A stretch of DNA of 64,000 bases from Nocardiopsis endophytica (GCF_027706725.1 NZ_JAQFWQ010000011.1:26959-90958), one strand, 5' to 3'; counted from the stretch's first letter, positions 14,791 through 24,060 are shown. Notes: generated by a model not told the origin, from the letters alone. Program-made: numbers and translations.

Positions 14791-16161
14791 CTATGCGGCC
14801 CTGCCTAGGGCCCCGTCCTCATCGTCCCCGCCCGCCTCGTGCTTTCCGGTGCGGGTGTTGTGGCGGCGGGCGCGGTAGTGGGCCTCCAGGCGGCGCATGT
14901 GCTTCTCGCGGTTGTGGCGTCCGCAGAGGAGCTGGGCGTTGGAGGGGGTGGTGGTTCCACCTTCCCACCATTCGGTGCGGTGGTCGCCCTGGCACCACCG
15001 GGCCGGGACCGAGCACCCTTCCTCCCACTGGCAGGTCCCGGCGGTGGCGCCGAGGGCCTGCAGGAGCGGGGCGGGGAAGGTGCGGCGGGCCCTTCCGATG
15101 TCGACCAGCCCCTTGACGGGGTCGGTCACCACCCTGCGCAGCACGCAGTCCGAGGCGAACGCCCGGGCGGCCGAGGGCGGGAGCAGGCGGCCCCGGTCGG
15201 TGGTGGCCGGCTCGGCCCCCTCCTTGAGGAGGAGGGCGTCGAGGGACACCACCAGGTTCACCTGGGGGCGGCTCATACCCCGACGCCGCTTCCCAGAAGC
15301 CTGGTCGGGGCGGGGGGCTGCGAGGGCGGCGGCCACATCCGACCCCTCCGCGGGGGTGGGGACGGGAAGGCCTTCGGCGTGCAGGCTGTTCTCGCATATC
15401 TGGATGAGGGCGTCGTAGCGGCGCTGCTTGATGGTGCGCCCGTCCCCGGGCGGGGCCGTGTGGTGGTCCAGGGCGGCGCGGAGGATCTCCTCGGACGCGG
15501 CGTCGCCCCAGGCGTGGAAGTTGAACCCGAAGGCGTTGGCGGTGGTCTCGGCGCCCCGGTCGGCGTAGGCCTCGCGGTGGCGCTCCTCGTGCTCCTGCGG
15601 GCACAGGCGCCGTTGCAGCTCCCTGCCGAGCCGCTTGAGCCCGCCATCGGCCACACCGGACTCGGCGGCGGTGACCATGATGTGCTCGGCCCGGCCCCGG
15701 TAGTCGGCGGCGTCGGGGTGGCGCTCGGCGTCCCGCCCTCCCACGGCCTTGTCGACCATTCCCATGATCTGGGCGAGTTGGGCGAAGGCGATCCGCCCCT
15801 CCTCGGCGGCCCTGACCGCCTGGGGGTAGTCGTCCAGGTGGTCGGCCACGGTCATGATCGCGGTGGCCTGGGAGGAGGAGCGGCCGTGCTCCCGCAGGAG
15901 CCCGGCGACGGTGGCGTGGCCGGTCCCGGCGAGGGCGCCGGTCTGGTTGATTCGGGCGGCCAGGCGGGCCAGGGCCAAATCGAGCGCCCCGAGTCCTGCG
16001 GCCAGCACCGCGAGCAGGTCGCACAGTAGGTGCTGGGCGCCTGCGGGGAAGTCCTCGGCAAGGGCCCCGTGGGCCTGGTCGAGCACTCCGGTGAGCCCGG
16101 CCTGGATGCGCTGGGCGCGCGATCCGGGCGGGGGCCCGCTGGGGTGCTGCTGGCTTGCCAT
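14791..16161 (-). CDS. DUF222/HNH endonuclease-domain protein
   Basis: A 456-aa protein of the 13E12-repeat type found in multiple copies in actinomycete genomes: an N-terminal helical DUF222 domain (about 20-330) and a C-terminal HNH motif (CQWEEGCSVPARWCQGDH, then NAQLLCGRHNREKH, about 385-430). The ATG at 16161 is chosen because DUF222 homology begins just after it; a longer open frame has no such support. The HNH residues (His/Asn/His) are present, so nuclease activity is possible, but the biological role of the family is unclear. It is an isolated gene, convergent with the amidase. Confidence 0.88.
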   Translation of the reverse strand: MASQQHPSGPPPGSRAQRIQAGLTGVLDQAHGALAEDFPAGAQHLLCDLLAVLAAGLGALDLALARLAARINQTGALAGTGHATVAGLLREHGRSSSQATAIMTVADHLDDYPQAVRAAEEGRIAFAQLAQIMGMVDKAVGGRDAERHPDAADYRGRAEHIMVTAAESGVADGGLKRLGRELQRRLCPQEHEERHREAYADRGAETTANAFGFNFHAWGDAASEEILRAALDHHTAPPGDGRTIKQRRYDALIQICENSLHAEGLPVPTPAEGSDVAAALAAPRPDQASGKRRRGMSRPQVNLVVSLDALLLKEGAEPATTDRGRLLPPSAARAFASDCVLRRVVTDPVKGLVDIGRARRTFPAPLLQALGATAGTCQWEEGCSVPARWCQGDHRTEWWEGGTTTPSNAQLLCGRHNREKHMRRLEAHYRARRHNTRTGKHEAGGDDEDGALGRAA

Positions 16162-16349
16162 ACTCCCAACGTTAGAACAGAGGTACGACAGAACGGGGGC
16201 CGTTTTCGAACCTGTGGGAAAACCACGTATTTGCAGGTCAGAGCCATCAAGATCATTCCATGGGCAGAGGACCGGGGCCGGGGAACCGCCCTGCTCGTTC
16301 CGTCGCCGCCAATCACGGTGACCACGCACACGACTGCCACCCGACAGCA

Positions 16350-16958
16350 CTACGGTGCGGGCCGTTCGCCCGCCTCGCCGCCGTCTCCGCCCGCCAGCAG
16401 TGCGGACGCCGACGCGCGCAGTGAGGCGCGCAACTCGTCCTCGCCCATGCCGCCGGTGATCAGGCGGCGCAGCTGCCCGGCCCCCACGGCCCAGTTCACC
16501 AGGGACAGCAGCATGAACAGCAGCACCTCCGGGCGCATGTCCGCGCGCACGCGGCCGCTGCGCTGGGCCTCGGCGATCACCTCGACCTTGCGGCGGTAGC
16601 GCTCGGTCCGCCAGTCCTCCGCCGGGACCGGCCCGTCGGTGTAGTGCAGCTCCTCCCACATCAGCAGCCGCAGGTACTCGGGCTGCTCGCGGTGGTAGTC
16701 GTGGACGCGCACCACGTATTCGGCGAGGTCGTCGCCCTCCTGCAGCGGCACCTCCGCCGACAGCCGCGAGCAGGCGTCCGAGAGCACCGTGGTGAACAGC
16801 TGCTCCTTGCCGCCGAAGTAGTCGTAGATCGCCCGCTTGTTGGCCTCGGCCGCGGCGGCGATCCGGTCCACGCGGGCGCCCGCGATCCCGTGGTCGGCGA
16901 ATTCCCGTGTCGCCGCGCGGAGGATGCGGGCTCGGGTGGCGGCGGCGTCGTATCCCAT
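16350..16958 (-). CDS. TetR-family repressor of the adjacent MFS pump
   Basis: A 202-aa TetR regulator: helix-turn-helix at about residues 8-53 (RARILRAATREFADHGIAGA, VDRIAAAAEANKRAIYDYFG), then a C-terminal domain like TetR_C_33/35 with EYVVRVHDYHREQPEYLRLLMWEE. The ATG at 16958 gives the normal length. It is divergent from the MFS gene at 17080, with two matching palindromes in the gap, which is the classical repressor-efflux arrangement. The inducer is unknown. Confidence 0.9.
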   Translation of the reverse strand: MGYDAAATRARILRAATREFADHGIAGARVDRIAAAAEANKRAIYDYFGGKEQLFTTVLSDACSRLSAEVPLQEGDDLAEYVVRVHDYHREQPEYLRLLMWEELHYTDGPVPAEDWRTERYRRKVEVIAEAQRSGRVRADMRPEVLLFMLLSLVNWAVGAGQLRRLITGGMGEDELRASLRASASALLAGGDGGEAGERPAP

Positions 16959-16977
16959 GGGATCCACACTACATTTT

Positions 16978-16993
16978 CGAACCAGACGGTTCG
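16978..16993. promoter_or_regulatory. TetR operator 1
   Basis: CGAACCAGACGGTTCG, a 16-bp palindrome (6-bp arms) just upstream of the TetR start. It is followed by TTCT, as is operator 2. Confidence 0.75.
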
Positions 16994-17034
16994 TTCTCTT
17001 CGCTCCGAGGTGTAGAGTCGCCCTCGCCACCAAC

Positions 17035-17050
17035 CGAACCATCTGGTTCG
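17035..17050. promoter_or_regulatory. TetR operator 2
   Basis: CGAACCATCTGGTTCG, a 16-bp palindrome 57 bp to the right of operator 1 and 30 bp upstream of the MFS start; also followed by TTCT. Confidence 0.75.
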
Positions 17051-17079
17051 TTCTTTCCTCTCCCCTTCGGAGGTCGACC

Positions 17080-18336
17080 ATGCCCGCACCGTCAACCGCG
17101 GAGCACCCGGCCGGGTCCCGACCCGCGAACGCCCCCGGAGCGGACGCCCCGGCGGGCATCACCGGGACGCTCACCGCCGTGCTCGCCCTGGCCTGCGCCG
17201 TGACGGTCGCCAACATCTACCTCAGCGCCCCGCTGCTCGGGCTGGTCTCCGACACCATGGGCATCAGCGCCGACCAGGCCGGGCTGGTGACCACCGCCGG
17301 ACAGCTCGGCTACGCGCTGGGCCTGTTGTTCCTGCTGCCGCTCAGCGACACGGTGCGGCGGCGCCCGTTACTAGTCGCCCTGGTCGTCGGAACCGTCGCC
17401 GGCCTGGCCACCGCCGCGGCGGCCCCCGGGCTGCCCGCGCTCGCCGCGGCGATGCTGGCGGCGGGGGCCTTCACCGTCATCCCGCAGCTGCTCGTGCCCG
17501 TCGCGGCGGGCCTGGCCGGCCCACAGCGGCGCGGACGGGTGGTCTCCCTGCTGCAGGCCGGGGTGTTCACCGGCGCGATCGCCGCGCGCGTGGTCGGCGG
17601 CGCCTTCGGCGAGTTCGCCGGGTGGCGGCCGGTGTTCATCGCGGCGGCGGTGGCCACGGCGGCCGTCGGCGCGCTGACCATCGCCCTGCTCCCCCGCTCG
17701 GCCGACGCCCCCGCGGCCGCACCCGGGGGCGCGCGCCCGTCCTACCCGGCGCTGCTGGCGTCCCTGCCCGGCCTGCTGCGCACCTCCGCGCTGCGCCGGT
17801 CGCTGCTGTTCCAGGGGGCGGCGTTCGCCGCGTTCAACATGGTCTGGACCGCGCTGGTCTTCCTGCTCACCGGGCCCGGGTACGGGTTCTCGACCCTCGG
17901 TGCCTCGCTCTTCGGCGCCTTCGGGGCCCTCGGCATCCTGGTGGCGCCCGTCGCCGGGCGGGCGATCGACCGGTTCGGCACCTGGCCGGTGCGGGGCGCC
18001 GGCCTAGCGACGATCACGGCCGGGGCCGCCCTGCTGATGGCGGCGCACCTGGGCCCGCCCGTGGCCGCCGTGGGCATCGCAGTGCTCTACGCCGGGCTCC
18101 AGGCCGCGCAGGTCGGCAACCAGACCGCGGTGCTGGCGGCCAACCCCGAGGCCGGGGGCCGCATGAACACGGTCTTCATGTTCGGCACCTTCCTGGCCGG
18201 GGCCGCCGGGTCGGGGGTGGGCGCCGCCCTGTACGAGGCCTTCGGGTGGGTCGCCGCAAGCGGCGCGGCGGCGGCCACCGTCGCGGTCGCCCTGGCCGCG
18301 TGGGCCCTGCTCACCGCCGCCGACCGCCGCCGTTGA
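17080..18336 (+). CDS. MFS transporter
   Basis: A 418-aa major facilitator superfamily protein with about 12 membrane segments. It belongs to the drug/arabinose-efflux-like group (NYNLSAPLL-type first helix seen as VANIYLSAPLLGLVSDTMGI, and LSDTVRRRPLL in the 2-3 loop). The ATG at 17080 follows a CGGAGG ribosome site. The divergent TetR gene and the two palindromes suggest ligand-induced efflux. Substrate unknown. The gene converges with the membrane protein at 18350. Confidence 0.88.
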   Translation: MPAPSTAEHPAGSRPANAPGADAPAGITGTLTAVLALACAVTVANIYLSAPLLGLVSDTMGISADQAGLVTTAGQLGYALGLLFLLPLSDTVRRRPLLVALVVGTVAGLATAAAAPGLPALAAAMLAAGAFTVIPQLLVPVAAGLAGPQRRGRVVSLLQAGVFTGAIAARVVGGAFGEFAGWRPVFIAAAVATAAVGALTIALLPRSADAPAAAPGGARPSYPALLASLPGLLRTSALRRSLLFQGAAFAAFNMVWTALVFLLTGPGYGFSTLGASLFGAFGALGILVAPVAGRAIDRFGTWPVRGAGLATITAGAALLMAAHLGPPVAAVGIAVLYAGLQAAQVGNQTAVLAANPEAGGRMNTVFMFGTFLAGAAGSGVGAALYEAFGWVAASGAAAATVAVALAAWALLTAADRRR

Positions 18337-18349
18337 GCCCCGGCGGCGC

Positions 18350-18868
18350 TCATCGCCCCGACCGGGCCCTGAGGTAGGCGCCCGAGGCGGGGAGGAACAT
18401 CGCGACCAGGGCCACGGGGACCGCGGCGATGTGCACCGCCCGGACGGCGAAGTAGGCCAGCCGCGCCCCGTCCGCCTGCGCGAGGGCCGCCGCGGGGTCG
18501 CCTCCGCCCGCGAACCAGGCGGCGAGCGGGACGACCAGGGTCCCGAACCCGATGACCCCGAGAAGGACCGTGAGGGCGATCCGTGCCCAGGCCCGGCCCC
18601 GGTGGAGGAACAGGACGAGCGCGGCCGCACCCGAGTAGACGGCGACGCGCAGGGCGATCGCGGCGGCGAGCCCCGCGGTCATGCCCTCCTCCAGCGCCAT
18701 GCCGGTGGCCCCGATGACGGATTCGACGACACCCGCCCCGATCGCCACCAGCCAGAACAGGCACGCGACGCGCAGCGGCCGGGGCACGGAGGCCGACGCG
18801 CCCCCGGCTCTCGGGGCGTCGGCGGAAGGGGCGGTCGGCGTGGTGGAGGTGGGGATCGTGCCGGGCAT
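18350..18868 (-). CDS. Four-helix membrane protein, function unknown
   Basis: A 172-aa protein with a short Pro/Thr/Ser-rich cytosolic tail (1-30) and four predicted membrane helices (about 33-55, 65-87, 93-115 and 135-157). No family is recognised with confidence; small actinomycete membrane proteins of this type are common. The ATG at 18868 has a GGAGG ribosome site. Its promoter lies just left of the hairpins at 18954-19023, which should block read-through from the SnoaL-like gene. Confidence 0.7.
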   Translation of the reverse strand: MPGTIPTSTTPTAPSADAPRAGGASASVPRPLRVACLFWLVAIGAGVVESVIGATGMALEEGMTAGLAAAIALRVAVYSGAAALVLFLHRGRAWARIALTVLLGVIGFGTLVVPLAAWFAGGGDPAAALAQADGARLAYFAVRAVHIAAVPVALVAMFLPASGAYLRARSGR

Positions 18869-18953
18869 GTGCGCCTCCGAGGCTGGGGTCCGGTATCGGA
18901 ACCCCAGCCTCGGGCACGGAGCCCTGGCCCGTCAGGAGGGCGCTCACGTGACC

Positions 18954-18979
18954 GGTGGGTGGTGCGCGGACCACCCACC
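18954..18979 (-). terminator. Hairpin, second of two terminators
   Basis: GGTGGGTGGT pairs exactly with ACCACCCACC around GCGCGG. It is downstream of the SnoaL-like gene read on the minus strand. Confidence 0.6.
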
Positions 18980-18987
18980 GGTGGTAC

Positions 18988-19023
18988 GAGGGGGCCCATT
19001 CCCCTGCCGGGATGGGCCCCCTC
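18988..19023 (-). terminator. Hairpin terminator of the SnoaL-like gene
   Basis: GAGGGGGCCCAT (18988-18999) pairs exactly with ATGGGCCCCCTC (19012-19023), 12-nt loop. It lies directly after the stop at 19026 on the minus strand. Confidence 0.7.
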
Positions 19024-19025
19024 GC

Positions 19026-19460
19026 TCACTCCTCTACCACCTCCGTGTTCTGGCAGGCGGTGAGGAGCCACTCCCCCTCCTCTTTGGCCATGACGTACAG
19101 CGGGCTGCCCTCGGGCCCCACCTGCTCGCCGTTGGGCCCCCAGTAGCGCTGGCGCACCTTGACCGCGGCCACGTCCGGGCGGATGAACAGCACGCTCAGC
19201 ACCTCGTAGGTGGGCGTGTTGCCCTGCATCGCGCCGGGAAGCACCTTGCGGGTGAAGGCGCCGATCTCCTCCCGTCCGATGAGGCGCTTGCCGTGCCCCG
19301 TGGTCCAGATGGCATCACTGCGGAAGTACCGGATGAACTCCTCAGGGAGCTCGTTGCGCTGTGCGTGCTCGACTCCGGCGACGACCTTCTCGATCGCCTT
19401 GATCTGGGCCTCCGCGTCCGCGGGGGCGTTCTCCGTCTTCTCGAACTCCGTGGTGTCCAT
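19026..19460 (-). CDS. SgcJ/EcaC-like (NTF2/SnoaL fold) protein
   Basis: A 144-aa protein of the SgcJ/EcaC family with an NTF2-like cone fold. An N-terminal helix pair (AEAQIKAIEKVVAGVEHAQR) is followed by FIRYFRSDAIWTTGHGKRLIG, a GREEIGAFTRKVLPGAM helix and beta strands ending VRQRYWG and WLLTACQNTEV. Such proteins are named for biosynthetic clusters but most have no known activity. The ATG at 19460 with a GAGGGTGG ribosome site is preferred to in-frame starts at 19478 and 19481. It is a single gene followed by two terminator hairpins. Confidence 0.8.
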   Translation of the reverse strand: MDTTEFEKTENAPADAEAQIKAIEKVVAGVEHAQRNELPEEFIRYFRSDAIWTTGHGKRLIGREEIGAFTRKVLPGAMQGNTPTYEVLSVLFIRPDVAAVKVRQRYWGPNGEQVGPEGSPLYVMAKEEGEWLLTACQNTEVVEE

Positions 19461-19572
19461 GGCCCCACCCTCGGACATCAAGTTCAGTTGAGGTCAAGGC
19501 CTAGAGCGATGTGACCGCCGTCCCACCACCGGGCCCACGCCGTGGCGCCCCAGGGCGCCGCCCCGGCGGCGC

Positions 19573-20559
19573 TCAGTCGTCGGCCGGGCTGTCCAGCAGG
19601 ACCTGGGCCACCGCGCTGTCCGTCACCAGGGTCGTCACGAGCCCGCTCTTGAGCGCCGCCCCGATCGCCCGGGCCTTGGCCTCGTCCCCCGCCCCGGCGA
19701 CCGCGACCACCTCGGGCACCTTGCGCAGCTGCTCGGCCCGGATGCTGATCACGCGCTCGTCCAGGTCGCAGTGGACCGGCTCGCCCTCGGCGTCGATCAG
19801 CTGGGCCGATACCTCCGCGCGCACCCCCAGGCCCTCGTAGCGGGCCCGCGAGTCCGGGTCGAGGGCCTGGTAGACCGTGGAGTTGCGCTCGTCCCAGCCG
19901 CCGATGGCCACCACCGCGGTGGTCAGCCGGTCGTAGTGGGCGAACGCCGCCGCGATGCCGGGGTCGGCGCGCAGCGTGGCCGCCGTGGCCGCGTCCGGGA
20001 GGATCAGCGGGGCGTAGACCGGGTAGGCCGTGCCGCCCGCCAGCGACGCCGCCCGGCGCACCGTCTCCACCGACCCGCCGCCCTCGGCGAACTCCGAGAG
20101 CACCCCGTTGAGCTGCACCACCGTGCACCGGGGCAGCTCGGCCAGCTCGGCGCCCATCGCCTGCAGCACCCGGCTCCAGGCCAGGCCCAGCACCTCGCCG
20201 TGGCGCACGATCTCCGGCAGCAGGCGCGCCGCCGCCGACCCCAGCGCCCTGCGGGTCTCGACCGGGTCCTCGGCCGCCTCCACGACGATGGCCCGGTGCA
20301 GCCCGTAGGCCTCCCGCAGCCGCTCCGACAGCGCGCCGTCGAGCCGCTCGGGCAGGCGCACGTCGATGCGGACGATGCCCGCGCCGCGGGCCGCCTCCAG
20401 GTCGCGGGCGACCTTGAACCGGCTCAGCCCGAACTCCTCGGCGATCTCCACCTTCGAGCGCCCGTCCAGGTAGAACCTGCGGGCGATCGCGGCCAGCCGC
20501 ACCATCTCCGCGGGGCCGCTCGGGGCGGCCTCCTGCGCCTCACTCCGCCGTTCGCTCAT
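19573..20559 (-). CDS. SorC/DeoR-family sugar-responsive regulator
   Basis: A 328-aa SorC-type regulator: a helix-turn-helix near residues 20-62 (LAAIARRFYLDGRSKVEIAE, FGLSRFKVARDLEAARGAGI) and a large C-terminal sugar-phosphate binding domain with the conserved LGLAWSRVLQAM and VVAIGGWDE segments. It is divergent from the polyol operon at 20700, so it most likely controls that operon in response to a phosphorylated sugar intermediate. The ATG at 20559 gives the usual family length. A CTCGATCGAG palindrome (20575-20584) lies just upstream. Confidence 0.9.
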   Translation of the reverse strand: MSERRSEAQEAAPSGPAEMVRLAAIARRFYLDGRSKVEIAEEFGLSRFKVARDLEAARGAGIVRIDVRLPERLDGALSERLREAYGLHRAIVVEAAEDPVETRRALGSAAARLLPEIVRHGEVLGLAWSRVLQAMGAELAELPRCTVVQLNGVLSEFAEGGGSVETVRRAASLAGGTAYPVYAPLILPDAATAATLRADPGIAAAFAHYDRLTTAVVAIGGWDERNSTVYQALDPDSRARYEGLGVRAEVSAQLIDAEGEPVHCDLDERVISIRAEQLRKVPEVVAVAGAGDEAKARAIGAALKSGLVTTLVTDSAVAQVLLDSPADD

Positions 20560-20574
20560 ATGCGCAGCAGTGTA

Positions 20575-20625
20575 CTCGATCGAGCGCCGCACATTGACAC
20601 CGCATTTCCAATGGGTTTTCAATAC
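20575..20625 (+). promoter_or_regulatory. Candidate promoter/operator of the polyol operon
   Basis: The perfect palindrome CTCGATCGAG (20575-20584) is followed by TTGACA (20594-20599) and, 18 nt later, TTCAAT (20618-20623). The region is AT-rich for this genome. It would drive the rightward operon and could be bound by the SorC regulator. Confidence 0.4.
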
Positions 20626-20699
20626 ACGAAACATCTGTGACCCAGGACGCTCACATGAGCGATGCCGGTCACGGCCGTCCCCGACACCAGGAGTACCTC

Positions 20700-21710
20700 G
20701 TGCGTGCCGCCATCATCTCCCAGCCCGGAACCGTCACCGTGGGCGAGAGGCCCGAGCCCGTCCCCGCCCCCGGCGGCGTGGTGGTCCGCGTCGGCGCCTG
20801 CGGGATCTGCGGCACCGACCTGCACATCGCCGATGGCGAGTTCCCGCCCAGCCCCTACCCGCTGGTGCCCGGGCACGAGTTCGCCGGGACCGTGGCCGCC
20901 GTCGGCGAGGGCGCCCCCGGCGGCCTGCGCCCCGGCGACCGCGTGGCCGTGGACCCGTCCCTGTTCTGCGGCCACTGCGGCCCCTGCCGGTCCGGGCGCG
21001 GCAACCTGTGCGCCAACTGGGGCGCCACCGGCGACACCGTCGACGGCGCCTTCGCCGAGTACGTCGCCGTGCCCGCCGCCAACTGCCACCGCCTGCCCGA
21101 CTCGGTCAGCATGCGCCAGGGCGCCCTCGTCGAGCCGCTGTCGTGCGCGGTGCACGGCGTCCGCCGCATCGGCGCCGAGGTCGGCGAGCGCTTCCTGGTG
21201 GTCGGCGCCGGGACCATGGGGCTGCTGCTGCAGCAGCTCCTGCAGGGCTCCGGCGCGCGGGTCACCGTCGTGGACCGCAACCCGCGCCGCCTGGCGATCG
21301 CCGCCGACCTGGGCGCCGACGCCACCGCGCGGGACACCGCCGAGCTGGACGACGAGCGCTTCGACGCCGCGGTCGACGTCACCGGGGCGCCGTCGGCCAT
21401 CGAGGCCGCGTTCTCCTCCCTGCGGCGGGGCGGGCGGCTGCTCGTCTTCGGCGTGGCCGCCGACGACGCGCAGGTCTCGCTGTCGCCGTTCCGCATCTAC
21501 AACGACGAGATCACCATCGTGGGCTCGATGGCGGTGCTCAACAGCTTCGGCACCGCCGTCGACCTCATCGGCCAGGGCGTGATCGAGACCGCCCCCCTGC
21601 TGACCGACGCGCTGCCGCTGGAGAAGTTCCCCGAGGCGCTGGACATGATGCGATCGGGGACCGGAGTGAAGATCCAGGTCGTGCCCGGCGCCGACGACAG
21701 CGCCTCCTGA
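20700..21710 (+). CDS. Zinc-dependent polyol/alcohol dehydrogenase
   Basis: A 336-aa medium-chain dehydrogenase of the sorbitol/threonine dehydrogenase type. Catalytic zinc ligands are Cys37 (GICGTD) and His59-Glu60 (GHE); structural zinc ligands are Cys90, 93, 96 and 104. The Rossmann motif VVGAGTMG and Asp at the end of the second strand (VTVVDRNPRR) indicate NAD. It would oxidise a polyol (for example arabitol, mannitol or sorbitol) to a ketose. The GTG at 20700 follows AGGAG; upstream in-frame ATG codons lack this. First gene of the polyol operon. Confidence 0.88.
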   Translation: MRAAIISQPGTVTVGERPEPVPAPGGVVVRVGACGICGTDLHIADGEFPPSPYPLVPGHEFAGTVAAVGEGAPGGLRPGDRVAVDPSLFCGHCGPCRSGRGNLCANWGATGDTVDGAFAEYVAVPAANCHRLPDSVSMRQGALVEPLSCAVHGVRRIGAEVGERFLVVGAGTMGLLLQQLLQGSGARVTVVDRNPRRLAIAADLGADATARDTAELDDERFDAAVDVTGAPSAIEAAFSSLRRGGRLLVFGVAADDAQVSLSPFRIYNDEITIVGSMAVLNSFGTAVDLIGQGVIETAPLLTDALPLEKFPEALDMMRSGTGVKIQVVPGADDSAS

Positions 21711-21739
21711 GACCCGAAGCGATCGGAAGAGGCAGCACA

Positions 21740-23107
21740 GTGCACCCCATGCGCTCCATCCCCATCGCCCGCACGGCCGCCCTCGCCGCCGCCGGCCTGC
21801 TGCTCGCCGGCTGTGCCGGGGCCGGTGCCACCGGTTCCGGCGGCGACACCGTCCGGCTGACCGTCGCCATCGTCTCCAACCCCCAGATGCAGGACGCGAT
21901 CGCGCTGCAGGACCGGTTCCGCGAGGAGAACCCGGGCATCGAGGTCGACTTCGTCTCGCTCCCGGAGAACGAGGCGCGCGCCAAGATCACCACATCGGTG
22001 GCGACCGGCGGCGGCGAGTTCGACGCCGTCATGATCAGCAACTACGAGACGCGCCAGTGGGCCGAGTTCGGCTGGCTGGAGAACCTGCAGCCCTACATCG
22101 ACGCCTCGGAGGGCTACGACGACGAGGACTTCATCCCCTCCATCCGCGAGGACCTCTCGCACGAGGGCGACATGTACTCGGTGCCCTTCTACGGCGAGTC
22201 CTCCTTCCTGGCCTACCGCGAGGACCTCTTCGAGGAGGCCGGGGTCGAGATGCCGGAGAACCCCACCTGGGAGGAGGTGGCCGGGCTGGCGGCCGAGCTG
22301 GACGGCGTGGAGCCCGGCGTGTCCGGGATCTGCATGCGCGGCCTGGCCGGGTGGGGCGAGATGCTCAGCCCGTTCAACAGCATGCTCAACACCTTCGGCG
22401 GGCGCTGGTACGACCGGGGCTGGAACGCCGAGCTGGACTCGCCCGAGTTCCGCCGCACCGCCGACTTCTACGTCGACCTGGTGCGCGCGCACGGCCAGCC
22501 CGGCGCCGCCAACAGCGGCTTCGGCGACTGCCTGAACCGGTACGCCCAGGGGCGGGCCGCGATGTTCTACGACTCCACCTCCATGGTGAGCACCATCGAG
22601 GACGACAGCGCCGGGAAGGTGGCCGGGCTCAACGGCTACGCCCCCGCCCCGGTGGCCGAGACCGACTACGGCGGCTGGCTCTACACCTGGTCGCTGGGCA
22701 TCCCCGCCACCTCCGAGCACAAGGAGGAGGCCTGGCGGTTCCTGGAGTGGATGACCGACAAGGACTACATCCGCCTGGTGGCCGACGAGTACGGGTGGCA
22801 GCGGGTCCCGCCGGGCAACCGGCTCTCGACCTTCGAGGAGCCGGGGTACCAGGAGGCCGCGGGCGCCTACGCCGACCCCATGCTGCAGGGCATCGAGCAG
22901 GCCGACCCCGCCGACCCGGGCACGCGCCCCGTCCCCTACCAGGGCATCGGGTTCCTCGCCATCCCCGAGTTCCAGGACCTGGGCACCCGCGTCAGCCAGC
23001 AGCTCAGCGCCGCCATCGCCGGCCAGGTCACCGTCGGTGAGGCGCTCGCGCAGAGCCAGCGCTACGCCCAGGACGTCGGCGACACCTACAAGGAGGACGA
23101 GCGATGA
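21740..23107 (+). CDS. ABC sugar/polyol-binding lipoprotein
   Basis: A 455-aa extracellular solute-binding protein (family 1). The signal peptide ends in the lipobox LLAGC with Cys25 counted from the GTG at 21740 (a GGAAGAGG ribosome site precedes; ATG at 21749 is an alternative). The mature part starts RLTVAIVSNPQMQDAIALQD, typical for mannitol/sorbitol-binding SmoE-like proteins. It would hand the substrate to the permeases encoded next. Stop and next start overlap (ATGA), so the transport genes are translationally coupled. Confidence 0.9.
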   Translation: MHPMRSIPIARTAALAAAGLLLAGCAGAGATGSGGDTVRLTVAIVSNPQMQDAIALQDRFREENPGIEVDFVSLPENEARAKITTSVATGGGEFDAVMISNYETRQWAEFGWLENLQPYIDASEGYDDEDFIPSIREDLSHEGDMYSVPFYGESSFLAYREDLFEEAGVEMPENPTWEEVAGLAAELDGVEPGVSGICMRGLAGWGEMLSPFNSMLNTFGGRWYDRGWNAELDSPEFRRTADFYVDLVRAHGQPGAANSGFGDCLNRYAQGRAAMFYDSTSMVSTIEDDSAGKVAGLNGYAPAPVAETDYGGWLYTWSLGIPATSEHKEEAWRFLEWMTDKDYIRLVADEYGWQRVPPGNRLSTFEEPGYQEAAGAYADPMLQGIEQADPADPGTRPVPYQGIGFLAIPEFQDLGTRVSQQLSAAIAGQVTVGEALAQSQRYAQDVGDTYKEDER

Positions 23108-24060
23108 GCGCCGCGACAGCGCCCGCGCGCGAGGCCCACGCGGCGCCCGCCCGGCGGCCGGACAAGGAGCGGAGCCGGCGCGCGGCCGGGTGGGCGCGGC
23201 GCGCGCCCCTCCTGCCCGCCCTGGTGTTCCTGCTGGCCACCACCCAGCTGCCGTTCCTGGCGACGATCTTCTACTCGCTGCGGTCGTGGAACCTGCTGCG
23301 GCCCGACTCCCAGGCGTGGGTGGGCCTGGCCAACTACGCCCGCGTCTTCACCGACCGGCAGTTCCTCGGGGCGGCGGCCAACACGGTCCTGATCACCGCC
23401 TCCTGCGTGGTGGTGGCGATGCTGCTGGGCATCGGCCTGGCGCTGCTGCTGGACCGCCCGTTCCGCGGGCGCGGGGTGGCGCGCACCATGATCATCACCC
23501 CGTTCCTGGTGCTGCCGGTGGCCACGGCGCTGCTGTGGAAGCACATCATGTTCGAGCCGGTGTTCGGCCTGGTGAACTTCGTGCTGGGGCCGCTGGGCGC
23601 CGCCGACACCGACTGGGTGTCGCAGTCGCCGGTGTTCTCGGTGGTGGTGGCCCTGGTGTGGCAGTGGACGCCGTTCATGACCCTGCTGGTGCTGGCGGGG
23701 CTGCAGAGCCAGGGGCGCGACGTCATCGAGGCCGGCCAGGTCGACGGGGCGTCCCGGTGGCAGATGTTCGTCTGGATCACGCTGCCGCACCTGCGCCGCT
23801 ACATCGAGCTGGGCGTGCTGCTGGGGTCGATCTACGTGGTGAACACCTTCGACACGATCTACATGATGACCCAGGGCGGCCCCGGGACCGCCAGCTCCAA
23901 CCTGCCCTTCTACATCTACCAGCGGACCTTCCTCGGGTTCGACATCGGACAGTCGGCGGCCATGGGGGTCGTGGTGGTGGTCGGGACCATCATCGTGGCC
24001 ACGCTCGCCCTCCGGCTGATCTTCCGGACGTTCATGAACGCACAGGAGGCGAGAACGTGA
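23104..24060 (+). CDS. ABC sugar/polyol permease (MalF-like)
   Basis: A 318-aa inner-membrane permease with six membrane segments after a charged 40-residue N-terminus. The EAA loop is IEAGQVDGASRWQMFVWITL near residue 205-225, which contacts the ATPase. It overlaps the upstream stop (ATGA) and the next start (GTGA). It forms the channel with the following permease. Related to SmoF/MtlF-type polyol transporters. Confidence 0.92.
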   Translation: MSAATAPAREAHAAPARRPDKERSRRAAGWARRAPLLPALVFLLATTQLPFLATIFYSLRSWNLLRPDSQAWVGLANYARVFTDRQFLGAAANTVLITASCVVVAMLLGIGLALLLDRPFRGRGVARTMIITPFLVLPVATALLWKHIMFEPVFGLVNFVLGPLGAADTDWVSQSPVFSVVVALVWQWTPFMTLLVLAGLQSQGRDVIEAGQVDGASRWQMFVWITLPHLRRYIELGVLLGSIYVVNTFDTIYMMTQGGPGTASSNLPFYIYQRTFLGFDIGQSAAMGVVVVVGTIIVATLALRLIFRTFMNAQEART

